A stretch of 64,000 bases of DNA from Elephas maximus indicus (Eukaryota; Chordata; Mammalia; Proboscidea; Elephantidae), in contig NC_064822.1 in NCBI RefSeq assembly GCF_024166365.1, positions 149,364,823-149,428,822 on the forward strand. The letters run 5' to 3'. Of this stretch, positions 43,255-56,587 are shown one piece after another. The stretch's first letter is position 1. Each line of letters opens with the position of its first letter. The position numbers and the translations under genes were made by a program. Under the pieces are notes generated by a model. That model saw only the letters and a list, made by a program, of their open reading frames with translations. It did no database searches and was not told where the DNA came from.

Positions 43255-44235
43255 ATGAAGATACAGGACAAGATGGTTCCAGTACGGGTCCAAAATAAAA
43301 CACCATATGACTTTCCAGTAGAAGAAAAGGCACTAGAACTATCTGACAGGGAATTCAAATCCCTAATATAAAGAGCTATCCAAGAGTTGAAGCAAAAAGC
43401 AGACAAAAGTGAGGAAAAAATAGATAAATTCATGGAAAAGACAAACAAAACAATGGAATAATTCAGGAAAATAGTACAGGAACAAAATGTCAAAATAAAT
43501 TCAAAATTAAAAATCCTACAAAAACAACAATTAGAATCCAAAAGATAAACAACAAGATTTCAGAAATGGACAGTATCATAGAAATTCTGAGGAGCAGGTT
43601 TGAAACAATGGAAGACAAGATCAGTGAAACTGATGACAAATAATTGGATACCACTTTGAGGAAAAATCAGAACAAAGAAAAATGAGGAAACCCTGAGAAT
43701 GATGTGGGATACAATCAAAAGCAAAAATTTGCTAGTGATTGGAGATCCAGAACAGGGGGAGAAAATGGAAAACACAAAGAGGATCATTGAAGAATTGCTG
43801 ACAGAAAACTTTCCCAGTGTCAAGAAAGATTGAAAACCGACCATCCAAGAAGCTCAATGAACCCCAAATAGGATAGACTTCAAAAGAAAATCACCAAAGT
43901 ATATCATAATCACACTTGCTAAAACCAAAGACAAAGAAAGAATCCTGAGTGTAGCTTGAGAAAATCAAAAAGTCACATACAGACTGGACCCCATAAGACT
44001 AAGCTCTGATTACCTGGCACAAACCATGCAGGCAAGAAGGCAGTGGGATGACATACACAAAAGCCTGAAAGAAAAATTATCAGCTAAGGATAATCCTACA
44101 AAACTTTTGATCAAATATGATGATGATCAAATATTTCCAGATAAACAGAAATTAAGGGAATATGTAAAAACCAAACCAAACTTACAAGAATTATTAAAGG
44201 AGTCCTTCGGTTTGAGAACAAACAGCATCAGATAA
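43255..44235 (+). pseudogene. L1 ORF1 (RNA-binding protein), degenerate
   Basis: ORF1p is the trimeric nucleic-acid chaperone of L1. The start MKIQDKMVPV is followed by a charged, coiled-coil-like region rich in K, E and Q (about 43330-43650) and ends in the typical C-terminal domain. That domain includes MQARRQWDDIHKSLKEK, LLIKYDDDQIFPDKQK and LREYVKTKPNLQELLKE, with a stop at 44233-44235. The overall length is 327 codons, normal for the family. Stops break it near 43368 (LI*), 43460, 43545, 43640 and 43830. Confidence 0.85.
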
Positions 44236-44689
44236 CAGCCTGAATCTAGAATGCAAGATTGCACTAGCCAGATAGCAACCTAGGAAACAAACTCTCAAGG
44301 ACTACTCAAAACTAAAAGATTTACAACAGGGAACCACAGAGGTTAATCTATATATGACAACAACGTGAGACAATAAACGAGAGAATAAATGGTGTAAGTA
44401 TAGAACTTTCTAATGGAAAGGGATGCAAGGCAATATCAAGTAATAAAACACTGGTTCAAACCTAGGAAGATAATGGTAAATTTCAAGGTGACCACAAAAA
44501 AAGGAAGTTAACAAATGTACTCATCAAAATAAAGAAGAAAAACAGAGAGTTTCGGTAAAAACAAATCTACAGAAACAAAAGAAAAAAATCCACAAAGAAA
44601 AGGAATTCAAACCAGGTGAGCAAGAGGAACAAAGAGAACATCGGCACCATACACACACACACAAAAGCACTAAAAAACAACAGCAATAA

Positions 44690-47600
44690 ACTCAAACCTA
44701 TCAATAATCACACTGAATGTAAATGGTGTAAATGCACCCATAAAGAGACAAAGAGTGACGAAACGGATACAAAAAAACAGGATCCATCAATATGCTGTTC
44801 AGAGGAGACACATCTTAGAATCAAAGACTTAAATTTATTATGAATCAAGGGATAGAAAAAAGAGTGACGATACTAATCTCAGATAAAATAGACCTTAAAA
44901 CAAAATTGACTATAAAGGCAAAGAAGAGCATTATATAATGATTAAAGGGATGATCCATCATAAAAAAAAAAGACATAACCATAATAAATATCTATGCGCT
45001 CAATGACAGGGCTCCAAAATATATAAAACAAATTCTAACAGCACTGAAAAGAGAAATTGACAGTTCCACAATAATAGTAGGGGACCTCAACACACCACTC
45101 TCAGTAAAGGACAGAACATCTAGAAAGAAACTCAACAAAGATATAGAAGATCTAAAGGCCACAATCAGCCAACTTGAACTCATAGACATATGTAGAATAT
45201 TCCATCCAACAGCTGCAACATACACTTTCTTTTCCAATGCACATGGAACATTCTCCAGAAGAGACTACATCTTAGGCCACAAAGCAGCTCTTAACAAGAT
45301 CCAAAACAGTGAGATAATACAAGGTATCTTTTTTGATCACGTCACCATGAAAGTAGAAATTAACAACAGGAGGAGCAAGAAAAAAAAATCAGTCATATAG
45401 AAACTGAATAACACCCTGCCTGAAAACCACTGGACAATAAAGGAAATCAAAGATGGAATAAAAAAATTCCTAGAATCAAAAGAGAACGAAAAGATATCAT
45501 ACCAAAACCCTGGGGACACAGCAAAGACAGTGCGCAGAGGTCAATTTACAGCAATAGATGCACACATCAAAAAAGAAGAAAGGGACAAAATCAAAACGTT
45601 AGCTACACAACTCAAACAAATAGAAAAAAAGAGCAAAAGGAGCTGACAGTCACCAGATGAAAGGAAATAATAAAGATCAGAGAAGAAATAAATGAAATAA
45701 AGAATAGAAAAATAATAGAAACAACAAAAACAAGTTGGTTCTTTGAAAGGATCAACAAAATCAACAAACCACTGGCCAAACTGACAAAAGAAAAACAGGA
45801 AAGGACACAAATAACCCAAATAAGAAATGAAATGGTGGACTACAACAGACCCAACTGAAATAAAAAGGATCATAACAGAACATTATGAAAAACTATACTC
45901 CAACAAATTTGAAAACCTACAGGAAATGGACAAATTTCTAGAAACACACTACCTACCCAAACTAAAACAAAATGATGTTGAAAATCTGAGCTTACACCAG
46001 TACTACTCAAACTATTTCAGGACACAGAAAAGGAAGGGATACTTTCAAATTCATTCTGTGAAGCCAGCATAACCTTGATACCAAAATCAGGCAAAGACAT
46101 CACAATATAAGAAAATTACAGACCAATATCTCTTATGAATAGAGGTGCAAAAATTCTCAACAAAATTCCAGCCAAAGGGATTCAGCATCATATCAAAAAA
46201 AAAAAAAAAATACACCATGACCAAGTGGAATTCATACCAACTATGCAATTTTTTTTTTATGCAAGGATGGTTCAACTTTAGAAAACCACATAAATAAAAG
46301 AATCACATGACCATCTCAATTGACACAGAAAATACATTTGACAAAGGCCGACACCCATTCCTGAAAAACACTCTCAATAAAAATAAGCATAGAAGGGAAA
46401 TTCCTCAACATAATAATGGACATCTATATGAAACCAACAGCCAACATCTTTCTTAATGGAAAGAGGCTGAAAACATTCCCCTTGAGAAGAGAAATAAGAC
46501 AACCATGCCTTTTATCACCACTTATATTTAACATTGTGCTGCTGGAAGTCCTAGCTAGACAAATAAGGCAAGAAAAAGAAATAAAATGCATCCAAATTAG
46601 TAATGAAGAAGTTAAACTGTCCCTATTTGCAAATGATATGATACTGTACATAGAAAACCCAAAAGACTCCACGAGAAAGCTACTGAAACTAATAGAAAGA
46701 TTCAGCAGTGTTGCAGGACACAAGATAAACATACAAAAATCTGTTGGATCCCAATACACCAATAAAAAGAATGACAAAAAGGAAATCAGGAAAAAATTAC
46801 CATTTATAATAGCCACTAAGAAAATAAAGTACTTAGGAAAAAATCTAACCAGGGATGTAAAAGACCTATACAAAGAAAACTACAAAACACTACTGCAAGA
46901 AACCAAAAGAGATCCACATAAATGGAAAAACATACCACGCTCGTGGATAAGTAGGCTCAACACTGTGAAAATGACAATTCTTCCCAAAACAATCTACAAA
47001 TACAATGCAATCCCAATCCAAATACCAACAGCATTCTTTTAAGAGATGGAAGAGTTAATCATTAACTTTGTATGGAAAGGGAAGAGGCCCAGATAAGTAA
47101 AGCACTATTGAAGAAGAAGAAGAAAGTAGGAGGACTCACACTACCTGACCTCAGAGGCTACTATACAGCTACGGTGGTCAAAACAGCCTGGTACTGGTAC
47201 AATGACATATACATTGACCAATGGTATAGAATTGAGAACCCAGATGTAAATCAATCCACTTATGGTCACCTGATCTTTGACAAAGGTCCAAAATCCATCA
47301 AATGGGGGAAAAGGCAGTCTTTTTAACAAATGGTGCTGGGAAAACTGAATGTCCATCTGCAAAAATATGAAACAGGACCCATATCTCACACCATACACAC
47401 AAACTAATTCAAAATGGATCAAAGACCTAAATATAAAACCAAAAATTATAAAGGTCACAGAAGAAGAAAATAGGATCAACACTAGAGGTCCTAATACAAG
47501 ATACAAACCATAACTAACAACACACAAACTCCAGAAGATAAGCTAGATAAATGAGATCTTCTAAAAATTAAACACTTATGCTCATCAAAAGACTTCACCG

Positions 47601-48353
47601 AATGAGTAAAACAAAAACCTACAGTCTGGGAAAAAAATTTTGGCTATGCCAAATTCGACAAAGTTCTAATCTCTAAGATCTACAGAAATATTCAACACCT
47701 CTACAACAAAGAAAAAGAAGAGGTAAATAATCCAGTTACAAAATGGGCAAAGGAAATGAACACAGAATTCACCAAAGAAGGTATTCAAGTGACTAACAGA
47801 CACATGAGGAAATGCTTGCGATCACTAGCCATTAGAGAAATGCAACACAAAACCACGATGTGATATCAACTCGCCCCAGCATTACAGGCATGAATCAAAA
47901 AAAACAGGAAATAACAAATGTTGGAAAGGCTGCAGGAGCATTGGGACTCTTATGCACTGTTGGTGGGAATGTAAAATGGTACAACCATTTTGGAAAATGA
48001 AATGGTTCTTCCTTAGAAAGCTAGAAATAGAAATACCATATGATCCAGCAATCCCACTCCTAGGAATACATCCTAGAGAAATAAGAGTCATCACATGAAT
48101 AGACATTTGCATACCCATATTCACTGCAGCTTTGTTCACAATAGCAAAAAGATGGAAACAACCTAGATGCCCATCAACAGGTGAATGGATACACAAACTG
48201 TGGTACATATATACAATGAAGTATTATGCAATCATAAAGAACAAAGATGAATCTGTGAAGCATCTCATAACATGGTTGAACCTGGAGGGCATTATGCTGA
48301 GTGAAATAAGTCAATCACAAAAGGACAAATATTGTATTAGACCACTACTATAA
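44690..48353 (+). pseudogene. L1 ORF2 (endonuclease/reverse transcriptase), degenerate
   Basis: The endonuclease starts near SIITLNVNGVNAPIKRQR (44695 on), with IIVGDLNTPLS near 45065 and ILGHKAALNKIQ near 45270. The RT core follows, with ISIDTENTFDK near 46320 (motif A) and [19 protein letters not shown] at 46612-46668. The catalytic FADD reads FAND at 46626-46637. A cysteine-region end with KRWKQPRCPSTGEWIHKLW (about 48140-48200) and a stop at 48351-48353 close the frame. Many stops, frameshifts and small deletions are present. An A-run at 46197-46210 interrupts the finger region. The start is approximate. Confidence 0.87.
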
Positions 48354-49292
48354 AAATCCATGAAAAGGTTTACAGAAAAAAAAGAAACAATCTTTGATAG
48401 TTATGAGGGAGGGGACGGGTGGGGATGGAAAAACACTAAATAGACAATATATAAGTGGTAACTTTGGTGAAGGATAAGACAGTACACAGTACTGGGGAAG
48501 TCAACACAACTTGTTCAAGGTAAGGTCTAGGAAGCTCCATAGACACATCCAAACTCCCTGAGGGAATGAATTACTGGGCTGAGGCCTGTGGAGAACATGG
48601 TCTTGGGGAGCATCTAGCTCAATTGGCATAACATCATTTATAAAGAAAATGTTCTACATTCTATGTTGGTGAGTAGCATCTGGGGTCTTAAAAGCCTGTG
48701 AGTGGCCATCCAAGATATTCCACTGGTCTCACCCTTTCAGGAGTAAGGGAGAATGAAGACAACTAAAGACACAGGGAAAGATTAGTCCAAAGAACTAATG
48801 GACCATATCTAGCACGGCTTCCACCAGACTGAGTCCAGTACAACTAGATGGTGTCCAGCCACCACCTCTGACTGCTCTGACAGGGATTACAATAGAGGGT
48901 TCTGGACAGAGCTGGAGAAAAATGTAGAAAACTCTAACTCACAAGAAGAGACCATATTTAGTGGCCTGACAGAGACTGCAGAAACCCCGAGACTATGGCC
49001 CCCGAACACACTTTTAGTTCAATAATGAAGTCACTCCTGAGGTTTACCCTTTATCCAAAGATTAGACAGGCCCATAAAACAAAATGAGACCAAAGGGGTA
49101 CATCAGCCCAGGAGTGAAGACTAGAAGGCAGGAGGGGACAGGAGCGCTGGTAATAGGGAACCCAAGGTTGAGAAGAGAGAGGGTTGACATGTTGTGGGAT
49201 TGTTAACCAACGTCATAAAACAGTATGTATAGTAACTTTTTAAAGAGAAGTTAGTTCTGTAAACCTTCATCTAAAGTACAATTAAAAAAAAA

Positions 49293-51180
49293 ATTAGATA
49301 TACTGCTGTTGTATCACAAACGAAACACCTAATACTAATCCAGCCTAGAAAAGATAGAAACGTGAATAGGACATATAATGAAAAAAAAAAAAAAGAAAGA
49401 AACTCACAATTTTTAATACTGCTTTTCTTAGTATTGGAACTGATAGACCCAAAATACTTCAAATGTCTGTTTGAATTTAAGTGGTATATGATAGTCATAA
49501 TCTTGGCCATCTTCTTCAAAAAGATGTTAATGCTACTTTCTTCTAGTTTTAATCCTTAGAAACCCACAAGTTCCTTTACACAACATGTATTTAATAATAG
49601 TACCTTCTCAGTTGTTTTAAATTTCGTGAGTGATAATTTTCTCAGATTTAGCGAACTCTGGATTATTCTAGTCATAGGTTTAATTTTCACCTTTTTTGAC
49701 TCATTTGTTATTTGATCTGGTATTTGTTTGATATTATATTTCTCTTGTTTTTATTTTAAGGAGCACTTTCTTATTTTAGACAGAATTCTCTTTCTTTGAA
49801 TGAGTTAATGATAAAATGTTTTTCTCTAGATGATTTAAAATTTTTGTGCTCATTTTAGAGTGTGTTTAGTTATCTGGTTATTTCTTTCAATGTGTGAGTT
49901 GTGTCACAGGAAAATTTACTGTCATTTCATTGTCTACTGTAGAGTTTGTTAAATTACATTAGTCATAAAAAGAAACAAATCTTCTCCTATGCTAGATCGT
50001 GCCTGATTTTACAATCGAAGTAGACCTAGAATAATCACTGCTTTCCTTAATGAAAATTCCAAAGAGAATCAATATTCTCTAGATCTTTTGTGAATCTGAG
50101 ACACCCTTGACTTCTCCAGATAGTGGGTTGAATCACCACCAGCGATGAACACAAGTCAAGTTTAGTAAGACTTAATTTTAGGGATATTTAATCCCAGGCA
50201 GAAGCACACTGCCTTCTTCAGTAAAATAAAAAAGTACATGTTTTTATATGTAAAGATTATACTTTATTTAATCAGTGTGGATTGGAATTGAGAATTTGAG
50301 ATTGCTTAGCGATACAGCTCACATATTCAAGTCGATTCCACATTTTAAATTCTAATTACATAACATTTTTATTTTATTTTTAAGTCTATTTTTTAGGTAT
50401 ATTTAAATACCATATGCCTGAATGAGTTGAAGGAAAGACTACATAATAGGAGTTTAAGATTTTAGAGCCAGAGTTCTTTTCTAAAGTAGAGTCACTGAAT
50501 ATCATTCTGTGAGTTGTTTTATTTCTAAGAAACAAGACAATAATCTGCATGGATCAATGCTGGCTTAATTTTTAGAATTAAGAGAGAATTATAAATCAAT
50601 TATATTCTTTTGAATAAACCAACCATAAAAAAATACAAATTTTACACCCTTAGTTTTTCAGTATCTATATTTTTTATCACAGAAGATATGAAAAATGTGA
50701 ATTAAATGATTTCCTTCTATTTTGTAATCAAATGTCTCTTTTGCTTAGAGAGCGAAGTACGTAGACACCCCATGCATATCTGATTTAGTGGTTAGTATTT
50801 TTTTTTATTGTTACTAATATTGCTAAATTACCTAAATTTTACCTAAAATTATTCTTATTAAATGGGTCATCAATTCTGGTTTCTTGTAGAGCCAGCTAAA
50901 GTTGATGACAAGTTTTTTTTTAATGACGTTACTAAAATGCAAATTACTAGGGGATTTCCAATAAGTTTTTTTTTTTTTTTTAACATTTTTAACACTGAAA
51001 CAGTTTAACTTACAGGACTGAAAAGTTACACATTATTAGAAGTGTTAGGTACATTTTGATTTGGAATTTTCTAAAATGTAATTTAAGAGATGGTTTTCTA
51101 ATTGGATTATATTCAATAAATTTATTCCAGGGCAAAGCGATTACAAAGTCAGGTAAAAATGAGGGAGCACTCAGCTGATA
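49293..51180. other. Unassigned AT-rich DNA
   Basis: No gene or confident repeat. T-runs occur at 50798 and 50969. No domain-bearing frame is present. Confidence 0.5.
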
Positions 51181-51390
51181 GGAGTTTCCCTGTGGCAAAA
51201 CAATTAAGTGTTTGTCTACGAACCAAAACATTGGCGGTTCAAACCCACCTGGCCGGCCCTTGTCCTGGTGATCTGGTTCTGAAAGGTTACAGCAGTTCTG
51301 TTATGCAATACAAGGGGCTTCCTCTCCATGAGTCAGGGTTGACTCTACAACAACTCTTGTTTGTTTGTTTGTTTTTCTTTTTGTTATTTC
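51181..51390 (+). mobile_element. Diverged AfroSINE
   Basis: GGAGTTTCCCTGTGGCAAAA, GTGTTTGTCTACGAACCAAA, GGCGGTTCAAACCCACCTGG, AAGGTTACAGCAGTTCTGTT and CATGAGTCAGGGTTGACTCT follow the long AfroSINE type with substitutions throughout. A (TTTG)n tail is present. Confidence 0.75.
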
Positions 51391-51525
51391 CTCCCTGTGT
51401 GCAAAATTTAGAAAAGCCAACACTCCTTAGCAGCTTACACATCTCAGCTGGAGAGTCTGAAACCACATTGTATGACTGTGTAGAGTAGTTTTACTCCTAA
51501 AGAATGGCAGAGGACCTGTAGCCAG

Positions 51526-51740
51526 TTTAAAAAAAAAAAACAGTTACCATTAAGTTGATTCCAACTCATGGCTAATCCATGTGTCAGAGTAGAACTGTGC
51601 TCCAGAGGGTTTTCAATCGATGATTTTTCAGAAGTAGATTGCCAGGCCTTTCTTCTGAGACACCTCTGGGTGACCAGGAGCCTCCAACCTTTCTCTTAGC
51701 AGCCTAGCGTGTTAACAGCTTGCACCACCCATGGACTCCG
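51526..51740 (-). mobile_element. AfroSINE, long variant, antisense, with TSD
   Basis: It starts with an A-run and AGTTGATTCCAACTCATGGC, then GCTCCAGAGGGTTTTCAATC and GTAGATTGCCAGGCCTTTCT, and ends AGCTTGCACCACCCATGGAC. GAGGACCTGTAGCCAG (51510-51525) and GAGGGCCTGTAAAGCCAG (51741-51758) form the TSD. Confidence 0.85.
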
Positions 51741-51758
51741 GAGGGCCTGTAAAGCCAG

Positions 51759-54034
51759 CAAATGTACAACATGATATCCAGATCGCCACTGTAGATCAAC
51801 TGTACATCAACAGCAGTGATACTACTAGCCAAAATTTCTTTCTGATGTCACTTCAACTCTCCAATTATAACTACATTTGACTGATAGACTCCAGCCTTCT
51901 GAACAAATACTAAGCACTTTTTTTTATTGTGATGAAATATATGTAACCTAAAATTTGCCATTTAAAACCTTTTGAAGTATACCATTTGGTGTCATTAATT
52001 ATTGTGAACATAAGGTACATATAGTGAATATCACATAACTATAGTATGCAACAATCACCATCATTCATGTTCAAAACTTTCTTGGTTTTGGAATTTTTTA
52101 AAGTTTCTTTAACTGCATTTTGAGGACACTAAGCCTTAAGAGAATCTTCAACAAATACCACTTTCTACGAGATAATCCCTAAGCCTTACAGTCTATGCCT
52201 TCAGCTTTAATAAAACGTTCCTCTAAAAATTCTATGCATTATAACTATGTCATGTTTATACAAAAAATATATGCATGTATATTGAAATATATAGACAACA
52301 CACACACACACATACATATACATATTTGTGAAAGATTTGAAAAGCCAAAAGAAATCTTGAAACAGAAGCTTTGTTTATGGGATTTGCTGGAATTAGTTGA
52401 GGATAAGAGTCACGGTTATATTTACAACTATGTATTTGGGATATATAGGCTTTCTGCAATGAGACTATTGCTCTCTTTGTTAGAACACATCCTCTTTAAA
52501 ATTCAAAATGCTAAACATGTTAATTTTTTATATATTTAAATGCATTATTCTATTTCATTTTTAAACACAAGCAATAGAACACTTTGCTTTAAGAAATATT
52601 ATTCTAGGAATTTGGTAAAATGACAGAGTAACTTCTATAATTTTTAAACCACAGACAATTTTTAAATTTTAGGCAGACTAATAATTTTCTCTATTTATAT
52701 ATTGAAAGTAGTGCTATTGTCACTGTGAACAAGAAACTTTATTATACAGATATCCAAATATGAATGTGTCAGTAAGCTATCCTAAAGGGAAGGGCATCAG
52801 CACTGAGGAAGATAAGGACAGGAATTGTTTGTAGAGGCTAACAAATATCTGTCGGGGTCTGTCATCAGATAAGAAATGTCACTATTTGTGGCTTTGCAAA
52901 GAAAGCAAATCTCACTCTCCTTGTGTATTTATAAAATGATATCAGTGTTATCGCTCTATAGGTAACACAAGACTATAGAATGAGAATTTTGACTTCTTAC
53001 ATTTACAGTTATATAAAACCAAATTTAATTTCTAGATTTTCCAGAGAGATGACAAATACTTACATCTGCCTTCTATTTAAGTTTTAGAGAAACAGATTTT
53101 TGAAAATCTTTGAAACAAAAGAGCTAGAGATTATTCCTCATAGTATGTATGCACTTAATTCCCTTTATGATCAGGGGGAGTTACGTGTGCACATCAAGGA
53201 AAGACTATAACCTAAGCCTCAATTTCAAACCTTTCATAAAAGCACTTTTTGAAAAGCTTAACTAGAGTGGCTACATGTTTTTCACGCACGCTTATGCCCA
53301 AACACTTCCAAGGGGACTGCACTTACTTTAAAAACCTAAAATCACAGAAGCTTGTTACATTAACCAACTCCTATAAAAGATAACCACAAATGGAAAGCAA
53401 AATATCTTTTCAATCTTTCTGTAATTGCTTCTGAATGGTAGAGAGAGACACCTGGGGCTGCAAGTATATTACCAGTCATTTTAGTAATTCAATTATATGA
53501 AAAATATAACTACTGAAAAATCCCATTGACATAAAATACCAAACATATATGAACATGTATATACCGTAAAAACCTACCTGCTGTCGTCGAGTTGATTCTG
53601 ACTCATAGTATACGAGTATATACAGTACAAGTATTATATATATATAAGTATACATGTGTATATAAAGACCACAATAGAGATGAAGGCCGAGGTGTGTATC
53701 ATCTACATTTTACTCAGGCACAGCAAATCTTAAAATCAGAGGTAATAGTGAGGTGAGTTTCAGGTTTATGGCAACATTTAGCTCTCTGTAGCTAAAATCT
53801 CTATCACCTTGAAAAGGTGGACGACGTTTCAATATTCCCTAAGTGGTGCTATGTAATTTTTCCTCTTTCCTCTCTCTTTCTCTCAATATTTTTTTGTTAC
53901 ATTTACTATTATAGATGTACTTAACGTCCTTGTAAAGCCCATCTTTCTTTACAGAAACAGTAAAAAAAAAAAAAATGCCATGAGTATCAGGAGTGACAGA
54001 GTACTGGTTTCCTTACTTACTTTTGCAGGGAAGC
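51759..54034. other. Unassigned AT-rich DNA with small SINE fragment
   Basis: No gene is recognised. A (CA)n tract of seven units lies at about 52298-52312 with CATACATATACATA after it. A frame of 114 codons at 52195-52539 has no domain. The SINE fragment at 53564-53609 is listed separately. Confidence 0.45.
53564..53609 (-). mobile_element. AfroSINE 3' fragment
   Basis: AAAAACCTACCTGCTGTCGT followed by CGAGTTGATTCTGACTCATA is the reverse complement of the last 45 bp of an AfroSINE. It is strongly 5'-truncated. Confidence 0.75.
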
Positions 54035-54600
54035 TTGATATTAATTAATTAACCAGCAGTTATTTATTAAACATCTACTATATGCTTCCGACTATGCTAA
54101 CTACTGAGGGCAATGAAGGAGAAAAAAAAAAAAAAACTTCTATTACATGGTTTCTGCTACATACTATTATTTTTATAAAAAATGAACACACATGAAATAG
54201 GTAAAGATCAATTAAGGATTAAGCTTGGCCATAAAGACTGAAAATGAAGCAAAAGTGTGACAATAGAGGAGATGATTATAGGCTTTAGTAGCCATAAACA
54301 GTTTGTGAGTGACATTAGAGACATGAGCTTTTCTGAAACAAAGCATATGTTGGGAAGCATCATATGGGGGGAGAGGTAGGGATAGAAGTGATTACGAAGG
54401 GACTGGAAACACAGAGGTCTTTAAGAGGAAATAGGTAGCCAAAAGAGATTCTTGCAGAGTAGCAATACACAGAAGATTGTGTTTTGTCATCATTCATCTA
54501 GGAATGTAATTGAAAATACATTTGAGTAGGGGGAGGCAACAAGAAAATCAAGAGACCATTGTAAAAATCTGGTCATGGTAAGACACGATCTTGAACTCAG
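54035..54600 (-). mobile_element. L2 relic, antisense
   Basis: CAGTTATTTATTAAACATCT and ACTATATGCTTCCGACTATG match the antisense L2 3' end. Later GACCATTGTAAAAATCTGG and TCTTGAACTCAGG match the more internal part. An A-run near 54122 and strong decay lie between. Confidence 0.55.
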
Positions 54601-54639
54601 GTGGAATTGATAGTTCCTATAGCAATTTTTTTATAGCAA

Positions 54640-54836
54640 GGAGCCTGGTGGCACAATGGTTAAGTGCTAGGCTACTAACCAAAAAGTTGGCAGTTTGAAC
54701 CCACCAGCTACTCCATGGAAGAAAGATGTGGCATTCTGCTTCTGGGAAGATTATAGTCTTGGTTCTACCCTGTCCTATAGGTCATTGTAAGTAGGATTTG
54801 ACTTGACTACAATGGTGACCACCACAATGGGTTTAC
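54640..54836 (+). mobile_element. AfroSINE, long variant
   Basis: GGAGCCTGGTGGCACAATGG (A box), GGCTACTAACCAAAAAGTTG, CAGTTTGAACCCACCAGCTA (B box), then the CATTCTGCTTCTGGGAAGAT middle segment. It ends in a diverged tail, ATTGTAAGTAGGATTTGACT. Confidence 0.88.
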
Positions 54837-54839
54837 AGT

Positions 54840-55800
54840 GAGAAGGAAATCAGGAGGTATACAATACACCTTTTACTGGCTGCTAACTAAATTCTTTACC
54901 TATCTATGAAGGTTTTACTAAGCAAAAGAACCTAATTTTATTGTACTGTACTTTATATTTTAATTCAGATTAAGAAGCATAGTGAACTAAATCCATAACA
55001 ATTTTCACATGGAAATTCAAGAAAGACTTCTTAAGGGTTATCAATTATTCTAGAGTGACTTAAATAATATTGATATAGAGATAATGTTGTCACAAACTAG
55101 GCATTACACAATATTTGTTTGCTGCTTGAGTTGATTATTAGTCCCAAGTATGGCAAGGGAGAGTTGTTCTTTCAGCTACAGGAGAGATGTAGCCATTTTA
55201 TCATGCTAAAATTTATCTTCCAGGATGGGAACTTTTGGTTAAGATTGAGGAAATAATACAGAATAAAAATATTAAAGAGAAATCAAAATTAAAATATGAA
55301 CAAGTAGAGCATGAAAGCCAGACGGCTATGCAGTTTTTACTTAAGGATAAGGTTCTGAGCATTGTGAAGGGATGAAGGAGGAGATAGGAGAAGTACAGGG
55401 TCCAGGTTTAGCCTTGGTTGTATTCTAAAGTTAAAGGATGGCCAGGGGTAAAAACAATTGCTCATCAGTAAACTAAGAAACCTGAACAGGCCCAAAGCTG
55501 GTTCTCATGAGGAAATGGAACATCACTCCTTCACTGTTCAGAATGCAGTAGGAATCCTAGCAATCCAAAGCAGTGCTGCTGATTCGTTAAAAAGCTCCAC
55601 TGTCTTTCTAAGCTTGTGAGTTAGATCCTAACCATCTGCTTCTGTTTTTCCTTTGAACTTGATGAGCAACTTCCTTTTTTATACTTTTATTCTACTTGGA
55701 GAACTCTGCCTCATCAGGCCTTTTAATGGTCATGGCTTCAACTTCTTCATGATTTATTTTTTATTTTCATTATTACCTCTACTTGTGCCTCCCTCTTCTC
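54840..55800. other. Unassigned DNA
   Basis: No gene or repeat family is recognised. Confidence 0.5.
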
Positions 55801-55813
55801 TGTCATTCTAAAG

Positions 55814-56575
55814 TGGTTGTTGTTGTTAGGTGCTCAGTTCCGACTCATAGTGACCCTACATACCACAGAACAAAACACTGCCCAGTCCTGTGCCATGCTC
55901 ACAATCATTGTTATGCTTCAGCCTGTTGTTACAGCCACTGTGTCAATCCATGTCATTGAGGTTTTTCTTCCTTTCCACTGACACTGTACTTTACCAAGCA
56001 TGATGTCCTTCTCCAGGCACTGACCCCTCCTGACAATGTGTCCAAAGTATGTAAGACGCAGTCTTACCATCCTTGCTTCTGAGGAGCGTTCTGGTTGTAC
56101 TTCTTCCAAGACAGATTTGTTCATTCTTTTGGTAGTCCATGGTATATTCAATATTCTTTGCCAACATCACAATTCAAAGGCGTCAATTCTTCTTCAGTCT
56201 TCCTTATTCATCGTCCAGCTTTCGCATGCATATGATGCGACTGAAAATACCATGGCTTGGGTCAGGTACACCTTAGTCTTCAGGGTGACGTCTTTGCTTT
56301 TCAACACTTTAAAGAGGTCCTTTGCAGCACATTTGACCAATGTAGTGCATCTTTTGATTTCTTGACTGCTGCTTCCATGGGTGTTGGTTGTGGATCCAAG
56401 TAAAATGAAATCCTTGACAACTTCAATCTTTTCTCCGTTTATCATGACGTTGCTTATTGGTCCAGTTGTGAGGATTTTTGTTTTCTTTATGTTGAGTTGT
56501 AATCCATGTTGAAGGCTGTGGTCTTTGATCTTCATCAGTAAGTGTTTCAAGTCCTCTTCACTTTCAGCAAGCAAA
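55814..56575 (-). mobile_element. 5'-truncated RTE LINE with TSD
   Basis: An antisense RTE from the tail (TTGTTGTTGTTAGGTGCTCA) through the C-terminal third of the ORF. On the minus strand it encodes LKHLLMKIKDHSLQHGLQLN, KIEVVKDFILLGSTTN and SYACESWTMNKED. GTCATTCTAAAG (55802-55813) and GTCATTCTAAGG (56576-56587) are a 12-bp TSD with one mismatch. Frame breaks are few, so this copy is less decayed than most. Confidence 0.95.
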
Positions 56576-56587
56576 GTCATTCTAAGG

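Larger units (their letters stand above)
43255..49292 (+). mobile_element. Long L1 LINE (ORF1, ORF2, 3' UTR, poly(A))
   Basis: ORF1, a spacer of about 450 bp, ORF2, and a 930-bp 3' UTR (48354-49280) with a GGGAGGGGACGGGTGGGG tract. It ends CATCTAAAGTACAATTAAAAAA. With the leader upstream it would span about 7 kb excluding the MaLR insertion. The 3' UTR subfamily matches the short copy at 3964-4473. No TSD was found. Confidence 0.93.

Noticed and set aside
42932-43844. Long hydrophobic minus-strand frames over L1 ORF1
   Set aside because: They are the complement of a lysine/glutamate-rich coiled-coil region and carry no domain.
45541-45873. Minus-strand frame rich in F, Y and S
   Set aside because: It is a shadow of L1 ORF2 on the plus strand.
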